The notes: a model not told the origin generated them from the letters alone. Positions 15,327 through 24,769 are shown, numbered from the stretch's first letter. The stretch: DNA of 41,882 nucleotides from Chloroflexota bacterium (GCA_021323915.1 JAJPKB010000437.1:1-41882); one strand, 5' to 3'. Program-made: numbers and translations.

Positions 15327-16370
15327 TTAGTGGCTCGGCGGATTGAACCTGGTGACGATGTCGGCGCGGTTGAGCTGGTAGAGGAGCGGGCGCCCGGCGA
15401 CAAACCGCCGCAGGTTAGTGGCAATCTCCTGGGCAGTGTCCTCGGCGAGGTTCGGGCCAACACCACCACAGTGCGGCGTGACGATCACGTTGGGCATATC
15501 CCAAAGGGGACTCGCCGGGTCCAGCGGTTCGTGCTCGAACACGTCGAGGGACGCGCCGGCGAGCCGTCCTTCCTGGAGCGCGCGGATCAGCGCCTCCTCG
15601 TCGATGATCGGACCGCGGCTGTTGTTGATGAGATAGGCGGTGGGCTTCATCGCCCGCAGCTCGGCCTCGCCGATCAGATGGTAGGTCTGGTCGGTCAGCG
15701 GCGCGGTAACGGCAACGAAGTCGACCTGGGCGAGCATCTCGCCCAGCCGATCGCTGGGGTAGACCGCGTCGACGTGGGGAAGGCGATCAACCGTCGTCCG
15801 CTTCACGCCCACCACACGCATCCCGAAGGGCTTCGCGCGTCGGGCGATAGCCAGCCCCGCGTGTCCCAGCCCGACCAGCCCGAGGGTCTTGCCGTGGATC
15901 TGGATCAGCTCGGAGGTCGGCCACTCCGATGCCCGCGCCCAGCGTCGCTCGGCCTGGAGAGCGCGGTATTCCAGCGCGCGGCGTGCGATTAGGAGAATCT
16001 GGGCCATCACATGCTCGGCCATCGGAATCACCGAGCCGCGGACCTTGTGAGTGATGACGAAGGGTGCGTCGCGCAGCCCGGCGATCGAGAAGCCATCGAC
16101 ACCGGCGCCAGCGATGTGCAGCCAGCGGAGGCGGGGAGCGCATAGGTAGGACGGCCGGAGGCGATCGGCCATGTAGACAGCCTCGACGTCGTCCAGATAC
16201 GGCTCACCAGCCGCGGCGTCGCCCACGACAATAAACTCGCCACGCGGCGCCACCGCACGGAGCCGCTCGACCAGGAGCGGGCTGCCACGCACGAGGAGCA
16301 TCCGCACCGGGCGCTCGACAGTGCGATCCGGGGACTTTGCTACTGCGCGGTTCAGGACTGATTCAGCCAT
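15327..16370 (-). CDS. D-isomer-specific 2-hydroxyacid dehydrogenase
   Basis: A 347-residue NAD(P)-dependent enzyme that interconverts 2-keto and D-2-hydroxy acids. The nucleotide fold carries GLVGLGHAGLAIA at 164-176. Catalytic elements are R252 in NNSRGPIIDEEAL, the acidic DVFEHEP motif at 277-283 and H300 in VTPHCGG. Start ATG 16370 follows GTGAGGAACG. It lies 29 bp after the MalG-type permease gene and is most likely the last gene of the second importer operon, reducing or oxidising a keto acid from the imported sugar. A deleted paralog lies at 9855-9990. Substrate is unknown; glyoxylate/hydroxypyruvate reductase and phosphoglycerate dehydrogenase share this fold. Confidence 0.9.
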   Translation of the reverse strand: MAESVLNRAVAKSPDRTVERPVRMLLVRGSPLLVERLRAVAPRGEFIVVGDAAAGEPYLDDVEAVYMADRLRPSYLCAPRLRWLHIAGAGVDGFSIAGLRDAPFVITHKVRGSVIPMAEHVMAQILLIARRALEYRALQAERRWARASEWPTSELIQIHGKTLGLVGLGHAGLAIARRAKPFGMRVVGVKRTTVDRLPHVDAVYPSDRLGEMLAQVDFVAVTAPLTDQTYHLIGEAELRAMKPTAYLINNSRGPIIDEEALIRALQEGRLAGASLDVFEHEPLDPASPLWDMPNVIVTPHCGGVGPNLAEDTAQEIATNLRRFVAGRPLLYQLNRADIVTRFNPPSH

Positions 16371-16399
16371 CGTTCCTCACTTCTCGCTTTACCGGGGCA

Positions 16400-17290
16400 C
16401 TATGCCTTGAGACCGGAGAGGACCACCCCTTCGATGAAATAGCGCTGGGCAACGAAGAAGAGCAACAATGGCGGCAACGTCGCGAGGGTCGCCGCGACCA
16501 TCAGCAGGTGAATCTGCGGAACGCCCTCGCCGGAGAGCGAGCTTTGCAGGTAGTTCAGTCCCAGCGACAGAGTAAACTTCGTCGGGGTGTTCAGATAGAT
16601 CAGCGGATTGAAGAAATCATCCCATTGGCCGATGAAGGAAATGACGGTCACCGCCACGATCGCGGGCTTCAGGAGCGGCGCGATCACGCTCAGCAGGGTC
16701 TGCAGCGAGCTGGCGCCGTCGATCTTCGCCGCGTCGTCGAAATCGCGCGGGATGGTCAGCAAGAACTGCCGGAGGAGGAAGATGTAGAAAGCGCCTCCTC
16801 CAAGCCAGGAGGGAACGATCAGCGGACGGAAGCTATCGAGCCAGCCGAGCCCGCGGAAGATCAGATAGGTCGGCACGATCGTCACCTCGCCCGGCAGGAT
16901 CAGCGTAGCGATGGTGACGAAAAAGAACAGGTCGCGTCCGGGATAGCGAAAGCGCGCGAACGAGTAGGCCACGACCGTCGCGGAGACAACCGTGCCAAGT
17001 GTGGCAAGAACGGTGATTTGCACGGTGTTCACGATCCAGAGCGCGAACGGCATGGTCTGGAAAATGGTGACATAGTTCTCCCACCGGAGGCGCGGCGGGA
17101 GGAGTGGCGGTGGGAATTGAAAGACCTCCGCAACGTCCCGAAAGGAGTAGGAGACGGCCCAGAAGAACGGAATCACTGCCAGTAAACCGAACAGGATAGC
17201 GATAAGATAGGTGAGAACCGCGATCCCAGGCTGGACGATCTGAGCTGCCGACGCGGCGGTCTCCGCGCGGGGTGCAGCGCGCGTTGCCAT
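16400..17290 (-). CDS. ABC sugar transporter permease, MalG type
   Basis: A 296-residue permease with six membrane segments. The EAA-type loop is DDAAKIDGASSLQTLLSVIAP, where the usual EAA is DDAA, as in the paralog at 32611. The end QRYFIEGVVLSGLKA is characteristic of MalG-type permeases. The start shares one base with the stop of the MalF-type gene (TGATG), so translation is coupled. It is closer to the permease at 32611 than to the one at 12581. Confidence 0.9.
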   Translation of the reverse strand: MATRAAPRAETAASAAQIVQPGIAVLTYLIAILFGLLAVIPFFWAVSYSFRDVAEVFQFPPPLLPPRLRWENYVTIFQTMPFALWIVNTVQITVLATLGTVVSATVVAYSFARFRYPGRDLFFFVTIATLILPGEVTIVPTYLIFRGLGWLDSFRPLIVPSWLGGGAFYIFLLRQFLLTIPRDFDDAAKIDGASSLQTLLSVIAPLLKPAIVAVTVISFIGQWDDFFNPLIYLNTPTKFTLSLGLNYLQSSLSGEGVPQIHLLMVAATLATLPPLLLFFVAQRYFIEGVVLSGLKA

Positions 17291-18222
17291 CAGTGGACCT
17301 CACCCTCGTAGTGAACCCAACGCGAACTGGTACGGAACTGCAGCCAGGTCAGAACCAGCACGATGAGCAGGAAGATCCAGGCGAGGCACGCGGCGTAACC
17401 CATCTGGAAGAACTGGAAGGCCTGGGTGTAAATGTGCAGGGCGTAGAACCAGGTCGCGTAGGCCGGCCCGCCTTGAGTCGCCACGAACGCCGTGGCGAAC
17501 ACCTTCAGGCCGCCGATGATCCCGAGAATCAGGTTGAAGAGAATCGTCGGGGAGATCAGCGGGACCGTGACCTTCCAGAAACGCTGCCAGCGGTTCGCCC
17601 CGTCGAGGTCAGCGGCTTCGTACAGCTCGCGCGGAACCCCCTGTAGGCCAGCGAGGAAGATGAGCATCGTTTCGCCGCCGGCCGAACGCCAGAGGCTGAG
17701 GAGGATGAGCGAGGGAATCGCCCACTCGACCGTCCCGAGCCAGCCAGGACCGGCGATGCCCACCCGACTCAGCAGGTAGTTGACGAGCCCCACCTGCGGG
17801 TGGAGGATCCAGACCCAGATAACGGTCGTCGCGACGATCGGCATCAGACGTGGCAGAAAGTACACCGCTCGGAAGACGAGAACTCCCCGGAAGGCGCGGT
17901 TCAAAAAGAGTGCGAGCGCGAGCGATGCCATAATAGTCAGGGGAACGTAGACACCGGCGAAGTAAAAGGTCTTCAGCAGCGACGGCCAGAACTGGGGATC
18001 GGCGCCGAATGCCCGCAGGTAGTTCCCGACCCCGATGACGGTCGGCGCGTGGACAATGTCGTAGCTGGTGAAGCTAAGGAAAAGTGAGGCGAGTGTCGGG
18101 CCGGCGATGAATGCGAGAAAGCCAACCGCCCAGGGCAGCAGGTAACAGTAGCCTTCGATCGCCTCACGGCGGCGGGTGGTCAGCCACGGGCGCCGCGTAG
18201 ATCCCATCGCTGAGTGCGCCAT
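17290..18222 (-). CDS. ABC sugar transporter permease, MalF type
   Basis: A 310-residue permease with the loop YEAADLDGANRWQRFWKVTVP and the C-terminal FRTSSRWVHYEGE. Start ATG 18222 follows AGGGAGG. It lies 30 bp after the binding-protein gene and overlaps the MalG-type gene by one base. The operon order binding protein, MalF, MalG, oxidoreductase is repeated at 31394-35877. Confidence 0.9.
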   Translation of the reverse strand: MAHSAMGSTRRPWLTTRRREAIEGYCYLLPWAVGFLAFIAGPTLASLFLSFTSYDIVHAPTVIGVGNYLRAFGADPQFWPSLLKTFYFAGVYVPLTIMASLALALFLNRAFRGVLVFRAVYFLPRLMPIVATTVIWVWILHPQVGLVNYLLSRVGIAGPGWLGTVEWAIPSLILLSLWRSAGGETMLIFLAGLQGVPRELYEAADLDGANRWQRFWKVTVPLISPTILFNLILGIIGGLKVFATAFVATQGGPAYATWFYALHIYTQAFQFFQMGYAACLAWIFLLIVLVLTWLQFRTSSRWVHYEGEVH

Positions 18223-18252
18223 CTCCGTCCTCCCTAGAGAGAGGTAATCAGT

Positions 18253-19674
18253 TCACTTGGGCTGCTTCAGGATGTCGTTAATGGTCTGCTGGAGTTTGAC
18301 CGCGCCATCTTCCGGGCCGATCTTGTTGAGCCAGATCTCGTCTTCGACCTGAGGAACGGCGGACTGGATCTCGGTGGTCCGGACATTCCAGGGAATGATT
18401 GGGGCGACCGCCTCCTCCATGACGATGTGCCCCACCTTGTACCATGGGTAGGGCCCAGTCAGGCGCGGATCCTGGTAGACGTCCGGGCGCGCGCCGGGCG
18501 AGCCAGAGCCCATCAGGACTTTCTGAACTCCCACCTCGTGGGTCGTAATGTACTGGAGGAACTTCCAGGCTGCCGCTGGTTGTTTCGCCTGGCTGGTAAT
18601 CGCGGTCACGTTACCGAACGTCGTCGCACCGCGGCTGGTTCCACCAGGACCTTTCGGCAGGATAAACACGCCCCATTCAAACTTGTCGCCGACAACCGGC
18701 CCGGTCGTCGTGACCGGCGCCGTGGCCTCCTGGAACATGGCAAGCTTGCCCGAGGCAAAGAACTGGGCCAAGCCGACCCCCTGGACGAGGTCAGTCGGGG
18801 CCGGGGCGACTTTGGACTTGTAGATCAGGTCGTACCAGTAGCGATAGTTCTGCTTGCCGAGATCGTTGCCCACGGTGCACGATCGCCCATCCGAGGTGAG
18901 GAGGTCGGTGCCAAACATGCGCAGGTCGCTCACCGTGGCGGGCATGAAATCGCGCGTCGGCAAGAAGCCCCACACCTCGACCTTGCCGTCACTGCTGACC
19001 TTGGTCAGCGCTTGGGCCGCCTTCAGGAGGTCGTCCCATTTCCAGACTTCATCTGGCGACTTCGCGTCCGGCGGGGTGATCCCGGCCTTCTGCATGAGCG
19101 TCCGGTTGAAATAGATGTTCGTGTAGCAGGCGTGCCCGATCGTCGGCAGACCATAGAGCTTCCCGTCGAGGCGACAGGCATCAATCACACCCTTGTAGAA
19201 CTGCCCGAGGTCGTACTTGTCTTGCGCAACATAGTCGTCGATCGCGCGCAGCATCTGTTTGTACGCCCAGGGGGGGAGCCAAGGGAACGTCCAGCTAAAG
19301 ACGAGGTCGCCGAGCTGCTGGGCAGCGAAGAGAACCGGGATCTTCTCGAAATACTGCGCGTCAGGAATGTCCTCGATGATCAGTTTGATGCCGGTTTCCT
19401 TCTCGAACTGGGGCCCGTAACGCTTCCGAACGAAATCCTCGACCTGGTTGGAGCGCTGCTGATATTTGATAGAGATTCCGCCCGCGGCCGATGCCGCAGT
19501 CTGGGCAGGGGCTGCGGTTCCAGATCCGGCGCCAGTGGTTCTGGCCGTCGACACGGACGTCGGCGATGCGGCGGGCTGCTGGCACGAGACGAGTAAAGCG
19601 CCGGCCGCGGCCAGTGAGACGGCGAGGAAGCGACGCCGGCCGATCGCCACGGCATGGCTTGGGATACGCATCAT
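18253..19674 (-). CDS. ABC transporter sugar-binding lipoprotein
   Basis: A 473-residue family 1 solute-binding protein. The N-terminus has a Tat-like GRRRFL followed by a hydrophobic stretch and the lipobox LLVSC (C31), predicting export and lipid anchoring. An Ala/Thr-rich linker follows. Core features include KRYGPQFEKETGIKLIIEDIP, the YTNIYFNRTLMQKAGI segment and the FASGKLAMFQE region. I start it at ATG 19674, eight bases after AAGGAGGT; upstream in-frame codons pass through the ribosome site. The enolase-superfamily gene on the same strand ends 93 bp upstream, so the operon may begin with that gene. Ligand unknown, probably an aldonate or oligosaccharide. Confidence 0.9.
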   Translation of the reverse strand: MMRIPSHAVAIGRRRFLAVSLAAAGALLVSCQQPAASPTSVSTARTTGAGSGTAAPAQTAASAAGGISIKYQQRSNQVEDFVRKRYGPQFEKETGIKLIIEDIPDAQYFEKIPVLFAAQQLGDLVFSWTFPWLPPWAYKQMLRAIDDYVAQDKYDLGQFYKGVIDACRLDGKLYGLPTIGHACYTNIYFNRTLMQKAGITPPDAKSPDEVWKWDDLLKAAQALTKVSSDGKVEVWGFLPTRDFMPATVSDLRMFGTDLLTSDGRSCTVGNDLGKQNYRYWYDLIYKSKVAPAPTDLVQGVGLAQFFASGKLAMFQEATAPVTTTGPVVGDKFEWGVFILPKGPGGTSRGATTFGNVTAITSQAKQPAAAWKFLQYITTHEVGVQKVLMGSGSPGARPDVYQDPRLTGPYPWYKVGHIVMEEAVAPIIPWNVRTTEIQSAVPQVEDEIWLNKIGPEDGAVKLQQTINDILKQPK

Positions 19675-19767
19675 GGGTAGTACCTCCTTCATCCGTCGTG
19701 ACCAGGCATTCCTCAAGAGTGCCTGACGAAAGGCAACTCACGCGGGTCGGCGACAGCGGGCACGTGC

Positions 19768-20904
19768 TCACACATCGACGACCGCGCCATAGGCATCGGT
19801 GGCGTCCTGGCGGCGAGGACGTGGGTTGTACGGTGAGGCACGGAGCGCCTCCTCGTCCAGATCGATGCCGAGGCCAGGGAGGATAGGAAGCTCGACGTGC
19901 CCATCGCGAACGACTAACGGCTGACTCTGAATTCGATCACGCCAAGGCTGGCTGTGCACATACTCCAAAATGGCAAAGTTAGGAATCGCGGCCCCAAGCT
20001 GAACGCATGCCGCCATGGAGACCGGGCCCTGGGGATTGTGGGGCGCGACCTGAACGTAGTACGTTTCCGCGAGAGCAGCGATTTTCTTCAACTCGGTGAT
20101 TCCTCCGGCGTGGCACACGTCGGGCTGGATAACGTTGACGAGTTGGCGTTCCAACAACTCCCGGAATCCCCACTTCGTATACAGACGCTCGCCGGCCGCG
20201 ATGTCCATGTCGAAGCCGGCCTGCACGACCTTCGCGAGCGCTTCCAGGTTCTCCGGCGGGGTCGGCTCCTCGAAGAAGTACAGATCGTAGGGCTCGAGGG
20301 CGCGCATCAGCCGGATGGCAGCGCCCGGACGGCTTCGGCCATGGTTGTCGATCATGAGATCGACGTCCGGGCCGGCTATCTCGCGGAGTTGGGCAACACG
20401 CTGGGCGAACACCCGGACTGCCTCGCGCTCGCTGAGTCTCGCATCGCCGTGCCAGGCGCCAGTCTTGAAGGCAGTGAACCCCTCCGACTTGTGTCGCTCG
20501 ACGTCATCAATCATCCGGGTCGGATCGTAAATGCCGACGTGGGTGTACAGGCGGATGCGCGAGCGCGTCGGACCGCCGAGGAGGCGATACACTGGCTTCC
20601 CGCAGGCCTTTCCGGCGATGTCCCAGCAGGCTTGGTCGAGTGCCGAGAGTGCCGAGGTGAGAATCACCCCTCCTTTCCAGAAGCCCAGCCGAAAGAGACG
20701 CTGCCAGTGGTGCTCAACCGCCGTCGGATCCTCGCCAATCAACGCGTCGCCGACCTCGTGGATCGCAGCTTCGACGGTGCGTTCCCTCCCCTCGACGGTC
20801 GCTTCGCCCCAACCATAGATCCCCTCATCGGTCTGAACCTTCACGAATACCCAGTTGCGGGGATCCCCCCAGGTAATGTAGGTCGTCAGCGCAGTCACTT
20901 TCAT
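19768..20904 (-). CDS. Enolase-superfamily dehydratase, D-galactonate dehydratase-like
   Basis: A 378-residue enzyme of the mandelate racemase group. Metal ligands are D186 (MIDNHGR), E212/E213 (FFEEPTPP) and E239 (AAGERL). The acid/base histidines are H188 and H289, the latter in APHNPQGPVS. This D-x-H plus APHNPQGP pattern and its spacing match D-galactonate dehydratases, which convert galactonate to 2-keto-3-deoxygalactonate; gluconate-type dehydratases are close relatives, so I leave out the symbol. ATG 20904 is preferred because the protein motif MKVTALTTYITWG is the usual start. It lies upstream of the second importer operon on the same strand and is divergent from the response regulator. 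Confidence 0.88.
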   Translation of the reverse strand: MKVTALTTYITWGDPRNWVFVKVQTDEGIYGWGEATVEGRERTVEAAIHEVGDALIGEDPTAVEHHWQRLFRLGFWKGGVILTSALSALDQACWDIAGKACGKPVYRLLGGPTRSRIRLYTHVGIYDPTRMIDDVERHKSEGFTAFKTGAWHGDARLSEREAVRVFAQRVAQLREIAGPDVDLMIDNHGRSRPGAAIRLMRALEPYDLYFFEEPTPPENLEALAKVVQAGFDMDIAAGERLYTKWGFRELLERQLVNVIQPDVCHAGGITELKKIAALAETYYVQVAPHNPQGPVSMAACVQLGAAIPNFAILEYVHSQPWRDRIQSQPLVVRDGHVELPILPGLGIDLDEEALRASPYNPRPRRQDATDAYGAVVDV

Positions 20905-20947
20905 GCTTTCCGATCCTCGACGTAGTGCTCCCATAGCTTACTGAACC

Positions 20948-20976
20948 TTGTCAGGAACGTGCAAGATGTGTAGTAT
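20948..20976 (+). promoter_or_regulatory. Promoter of the response-regulator gene
   Basis: TTGTCA (20948-20953) and TAGTAT (20971-20976) are separated by 17 bp, a good sigma-70 match. Transcription would begin near 20983, just past the ATG at 20982. This favours the next in-frame ATG at 21027 as the real start. Confidence 0.55.
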
Positions 20977-21026
20977 CAAGCATGTCCCATTTTGATCCCA
21001 TCTTGTCGGGCGGAGAAACTACCTCC

Positions 21027-22310
21027 ATGCGTGACGACGTACAAGAGGCGAGCGCCTTCGCGGAGTTTACCGAGCTGCTCCGAGACGCTCTGCTGCACCT
21101 CTACGATCCCGCGCATCTCCAAGAGCACCGATTATTGGCGCTGATTCCCGACGACGGCCTCGGGATGGTGAGCCGGGCGCGACTCCTGCGGCAGCGGCTC
21201 CTCGACGCGATCGAATCTTTGCGTCCGGCTGGCGGAGTCTCGTCGCGGTCGCACGCCTGGCGGACACACCACCTCCTCGAGCTCCGCTACCTCGAGGCAA
21301 ACGAGATTACCGAGGTAATGGAACAGCTCGGGATCGGGAAGAGCCAGTACCACCGCGATCACCACCACGCACTCCAGTGTCTCGCTTCGGTGCTCTGGCA
21401 CGACTGGCAGCGTACTAGGTGGGAAACTGACGAGGGAATTTCCGACCGCGCGGTCAACGCGTCCTCTCGGGTGGTGGCGGAGCGCGTGGACCCGGCCGAG
21501 ATCCTGCGCGGGGTTGTAATGCTTCTGGAGCCGCTCTGTCGCGCACGTGTCGTCGACATCTGCGTGACTCCGGACGAGCACCTCCCGGCGATCGGCGGAG
21601 ATCGGGTCGCACTCCGTCAGGTGCTGCTTGCCCTCCTCGTAGCCACGGTCAACGCGACCGATCACGGCACGATCCATGTGCGGGCACGGGCGCGACCCGG
21701 CGAGGTCGAAATCCAGGTCGCGACCCCGCTTGAGAATGCACCGTCGGCATTCGAAGCAAGAATCGCGGAGTGTCGACCATTCTTTGCTACGCTTGGCGGA
21801 TCTATCAGTCATGGCAGCGGTCCGGAGAATCCCCGTGGTTGGAGCGTTTGGCTACATATCCCCTCTCTGAGCCGTCCGACGGTGCTCGTCGTGGACAACA
21901 ACCCCGACTTCATCCAGCTCGTCGACCGCTACCTTGCCGGTCACGGATGGGATGTCGTCGGGGCGCCTGACGTTGCCCAGGCATCGACGCTCGCACGCCG
22001 CCTCCAGCCCCGGGTTGTTGTGCTCGATATCGTTCTGCCAGAGCACGACGGCTGGGAGCTACTGCTCGAGTTGAAGGAGATACCCGGCGTTAAGGACATC
22101 CCCGTGGTGGTCTGTTCGGTGCTGGAGAACGCCGACGTCGCCACGTCACTCGGGGCAGCGGCCTACCTTCACAAACCGATCAGTCAGGCCCAACTCATCG
22201 CGCTGCTCAGCCAGTTTCGTGTAGGTAGCGTTGGGGCGGCTCAAGATTGCCAAGAACCGCGTCGATCGTGCGCAGCAGCTCCTCGAGCCCGAAGCCTTCC
22301 GGCTTTTTGA
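21027..22310 (+). CDS. Response regulator with HTH-like and degenerate HATPase-like regions
   Basis: A 427-residue protein with a C-terminal receiver domain (about 284-395: VLVVDNNPDF, phospho-acceptor D334 in VVLDIVLPEHDGW, conserved lysine in YLHKPIS). At about 80-120 the segment LLELRYLEANEITEVMEQLGIGKSQYHR resembles sigma-70 region 4 or a LuxR-type HTH. At about 155-275 the sequence resembles a HATPase domain (GDRVALRQVLLALL), but the usual Asn pair is replaced by Ala, so ATP binding is doubtful. I use ATG 21027 because the promoter predicts transcription from about 20983; ATG 20982 would add 15 residues. Its 3' end overlaps the convergent hybrid kinase gene by 104 bp. The pair probably signals together; the target is unknown. 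Confidence 0.75.
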   Translation: MRDDVQEASAFAEFTELLRDALLHLYDPAHLQEHRLLALIPDDGLGMVSRARLLRQRLLDAIESLRPAGGVSSRSHAWRTHHLLELRYLEANEITEVMEQLGIGKSQYHRDHHHALQCLASVLWHDWQRTRWETDEGISDRAVNASSRVVAERVDPAEILRGVVMLLEPLCRARVVDICVTPDEHLPAIGGDRVALRQVLLALLVATVNATDHGTIHVRARARPGEVEIQVATPLENAPSAFEARIAECRPFFATLGGSISHGSGPENPRGWSVWLHIPSLSRPTVLVVDNNPDFIQLVDRYLAGHGWDVVGAPDVAQASTLARRLQPRVVVLDIVLPEHDGWELLLELKEIPGVKDIPVVVCSVLENADVATSLGAAAYLHKPISQAQLIALLSQFRVGSVGAAQDCQEPRRSCAAAPRARSLPAF

Positions 22311-24408
22311 TCGACAGCGAACCGTCGAAGCGAACGTGTCTGTCGAGCTGGTCCTGGGCCGAGACAATGACCACGGGAACACTGGCAAGGTCCAGAGACT
22401 GGCGCATCGTGGCAATGACCTCTAATCCACCTCCTTCGGGCATAACCAGATCGAGGAGGACAAGGTCTGGTCGCGCTTCTCCCATCTGTTCCAGAGCTTC
22501 CTGGCCGTTGCACGCACGCAGGATCTCGAAGCTGCCCGATTCGGAAACGGACTTCAACATGCGCACCATCAAGCGCAGGAACCGGGGGTCATCGTCGACG
22601 ACAAGGACGCGGTGGACCGGACGTTCCAATTGGCGAAGCGTGTTTTGCAGATCGGTCCGAGTGACCGGCTTCGTGAGATAGGCAGTGACGCCCAATCGTG
22701 CGGTCACGCGCTGGCTGTGAGGCAGGGGAGCCAAGCAAATCGGGACAGGAAGCGTCCCCACGTCAACGTCGCCGATGGTCTCCGGATCCGCGATGATCGC
22801 GGACGCGCGGTGCTCGATCGCGGCATCGACGGCGCAACTCAGATCACTGGTGGTGATGACGTGGGTCGCGCGCAGATGGCGCTGTAGGAAATCCGCGAAC
22901 CGCTGATCAACCCCGACGACAACCGCTACGCGGCCGTGTGACTGGACGACGGTCGGCAGACCCGCCGACCGCCAGGAGTTTGGCTGTGCCGCCTCCCCAT
23001 CGGTACTGAGCGGAAGGGTGAACCAGAAGGTGGTTCCCACCCCGGGCGTGCTCTCGACGCCAATCGTTCCCCCGTGCAGCTCGATGAGACGCTTGCTGAT
23101 GGGCAGACCGAGCCCATAACCCATCCCACGCCACGGATCAGACGGCTTGTCTGCCGGCGCAGCATGGTAGAACTCGTCGAAGACCTTCTGCTGGTCATCG
23201 GGCGCGATGCCACACCCGGTGTCGGCCACACGAACCACAACCGAGTCCGATTCCAAAGTGGTGGAGACGGTAATTCCTCCGCACTCGGTGAACCGTACCG
23301 CGTTGGTGACAAGATTGAGGAGCACCTGACGAATCCGCAGGCGGTCCACCAGCAGGGGAGGGATGCCCGGCGGCTGCTCGATCCGAAGCCAGAGATTCTT
23401 GGTCGCTACGTACTCGCCCACGAGCGAACATGCATCGTTGATGAGATGGGCGAGGTCCACCGGTTCGCGGGCCAGGGCAAGCCGACCGATGCCGACTCGT
23501 GCCAGGTCGATCACGTCATTGGTCAGCGTCAGCAAGTGCTGGGCGCTGCGGTAGACAGCGTTCAAATCCCCCCGGTAAACGGCCGGCAGCGGGACGTCGT
23601 AGCTCTCGGGAGACATGAGAATCGTCTCACTGAAACCCATAATGAGGTTGAGAGGGGTTCGCAGTTCGTGGCTGATGTTCGTGACGAACTCCGACTTCGC
23701 TCTCTCGGCGGCCTCGGCTGCTTTCCAGGCCATCCCCAGTGCTGCATTTGCCCGTTCCAGGCGATAGTATGCCGCGTCTAATTGCTTGAGAGCCTGCACC
23801 AGCTCGGCACGATGGCGCTGCGCCTCATCCGCACTTCTGGCCGCGCTCGCGTAGCTCGAAAGCGACCACTCGACCGCGATGACGAGGTTACGTCCCAGTG
23901 TCCAGGCAACGGCGACGGTCACTCCGGAGACACACGCCGTTTCCCAGATCCGCTCCGGGGGAAGAAAGACGAAGACTCCAACGACCCGCAGCGCGATCAG
24001 CAAGGCAACGCAGCCGGCGCTGACCACGACGCCGGCCAGAGGATCGAGGAGCACGACCGCCACCAGGGTGAGAAGGGGATAGAGCGCGACGACCGTGGGG
24101 GCGGAGAAAATCCAGGTCGCGGCCGTGATGGAAAGCACCGAGGTTCCCAGAAAGCACCAGACCGCGAGGCGTGATCGCCTCCCAAGAAGGGCGGAGGTCA
24201 TCCCCAGACCGGACGCCGCGACGACTACGACCTCCCAGTGGTACACAAGCGCCTCCGGCGGGGCCTGATCGGTGCTAGCAATGTGCCAGCCGAGCAGCCC
24301 CAAACTGGTGATCAGGAGAAGAAACCGCAAGGTGTCTGTCCGCAGGCTCTCCACCTGGCAAGCGATGTCCGGGTCGCGTAGCACGGGCCAGGTAAGGGCT
24401 GTCCACAT
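22207..24408 (-). CDS. Membrane-bound hybrid sensor histidine kinase
   Basis: A 733-residue protein. The first about 175 residues hold several membrane helices (about 28-42, 60-75, 84-103, 110-146 and 160-178) with no large sensor domain. A coiled-coil-like linker leads to the HisKA domain with H247 (ISHELRTPLNLI). The ATPase domain follows: N369 in NLVTNAVRF, DTGCG at 396-400 and GYGLGLPISKRL near 430-441. A degenerate receiver (about 492-595, lacking the acidic pair) precedes an intact one (599-720, D653 in LLDLVMPEGGG, K701/K702). The ATG at 24408 follows GGAGGAGCGACG. It would phosphorylate its own receiver and perhaps the convergent response regulator; the stimulus is unknown. Confidence 0.9.
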   Translation of the reverse strand: MWTALTWPVLRDPDIACQVESLRTDTLRFLLLITSLGLLGWHIASTDQAPPEALVYHWEVVVVAASGLGMTSALLGRRSRLAVWCFLGTSVLSITAATWIFSAPTVVALYPLLTLVAVVLLDPLAGVVVSAGCVALLIALRVVGVFVFLPPERIWETACVSGVTVAVAWTLGRNLVIAVEWSLSSYASAARSADEAQRHRAELVQALKQLDAAYYRLERANAALGMAWKAAEAAERAKSEFVTNISHELRTPLNLIMGFSETILMSPESYDVPLPAVYRGDLNAVYRSAQHLLTLTNDVIDLARVGIGRLALAREPVDLAHLINDACSLVGEYVATKNLWLRIEQPPGIPPLLVDRLRIRQVLLNLVTNAVRFTECGGITVSTTLESDSVVVRVADTGCGIAPDDQQKVFDEFYHAAPADKPSDPWRGMGYGLGLPISKRLIELHGGTIGVESTPGVGTTFWFTLPLSTDGEAAQPNSWRSAGLPTVVQSHGRVAVVVGVDQRFADFLQRHLRATHVITTSDLSCAVDAAIEHRASAIIADPETIGDVDVGTLPVPICLAPLPHSQRVTARLGVTAYLTKPVTRTDLQNTLRQLERPVHRVLVVDDDPRFLRLMVRMLKSVSESGSFEILRACNGQEALEQMGEARPDLVLLDLVMPEGGGLEVIATMRQSLDLASVPVVIVSAQDQLDRHVRFDGSLSIKKPEGFGLEELLRTIDAVLGNLEPPQRYLHETG

Positions 24409-24445
24409 CGTCGCTCCTCCGTTCCAAAACGGCGGTTGGTTGGAT

Positions 24446-24670
24446 CTTGTCGTTCAGCGTATCATAGCGCGCAAAGAGGGAGGGGAAGCGTGTCTGAGCA
24501 ATACATACTGTTCGATCGTGGCGATGGGCCTCGAGATCCTCGACGCGCTGAAAGCATGTGAGCACGACGAGGCGGTGCGGGTCGTCGTGCTCACCGGCGC
24601 CGGCCGGAGCTTCTGCGCGGGCGACGATCTGAAAGGGATGACCGAAAGTGGTCTCCTCGCTTCAATGGCC
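24446..24670 (+). pseudogene. Crotonase (enoyl-CoA hydratase-like) gene relic, copy 2
   Basis: A GTG at 24490 after GAGGGAGGGG begins the peptide MSEQYILFDR. In the next frame, from 24524, comes MGLEILDALKACEHDEAVRVVVLTGAGRSFCAGDDLKGM, an obvious crotonase segment with the AGRSFCAGDDL oxyanion-hole motif. The intervening strand-1 region is deleted and the frame is shifted, and everything after residue ~80 is missing. The leader is shared with the stub at 15236-15305. It cannot be functional. Confidence 0.75.
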
Positions 24671-24748
24671 GGGGCCTACCGTGTGATCACTAACGTGGGC
24701 GCGGGGAGCGCCCCGCGTGGGTGAGGCAAGGCAACCTTGGCACCAAAC

Positions 24749-24769
24749 CGCGGCCCACAAGAGGCCGCG
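24749..24769. repeat. Short GC-rich hairpin between two relics
   Basis: CGCGGCC (24749-24755) and GGCCGCG (24763-24769) form a 7-bp stem with a 7-nt loop. The sequence resembles the GCGGCC...GGCCGC hairpin at the end of the 39469-39587 element, so both may belong to one dispersed palindromic repeat family. Confidence 0.4.

Noticed and set aside
18427-19596. A 389-codon frame antisense to the second sugar-binding protein
   Set aside because: No domain is recognisable and the opposite strand encodes a complete lipoprotein with a signal peptide.
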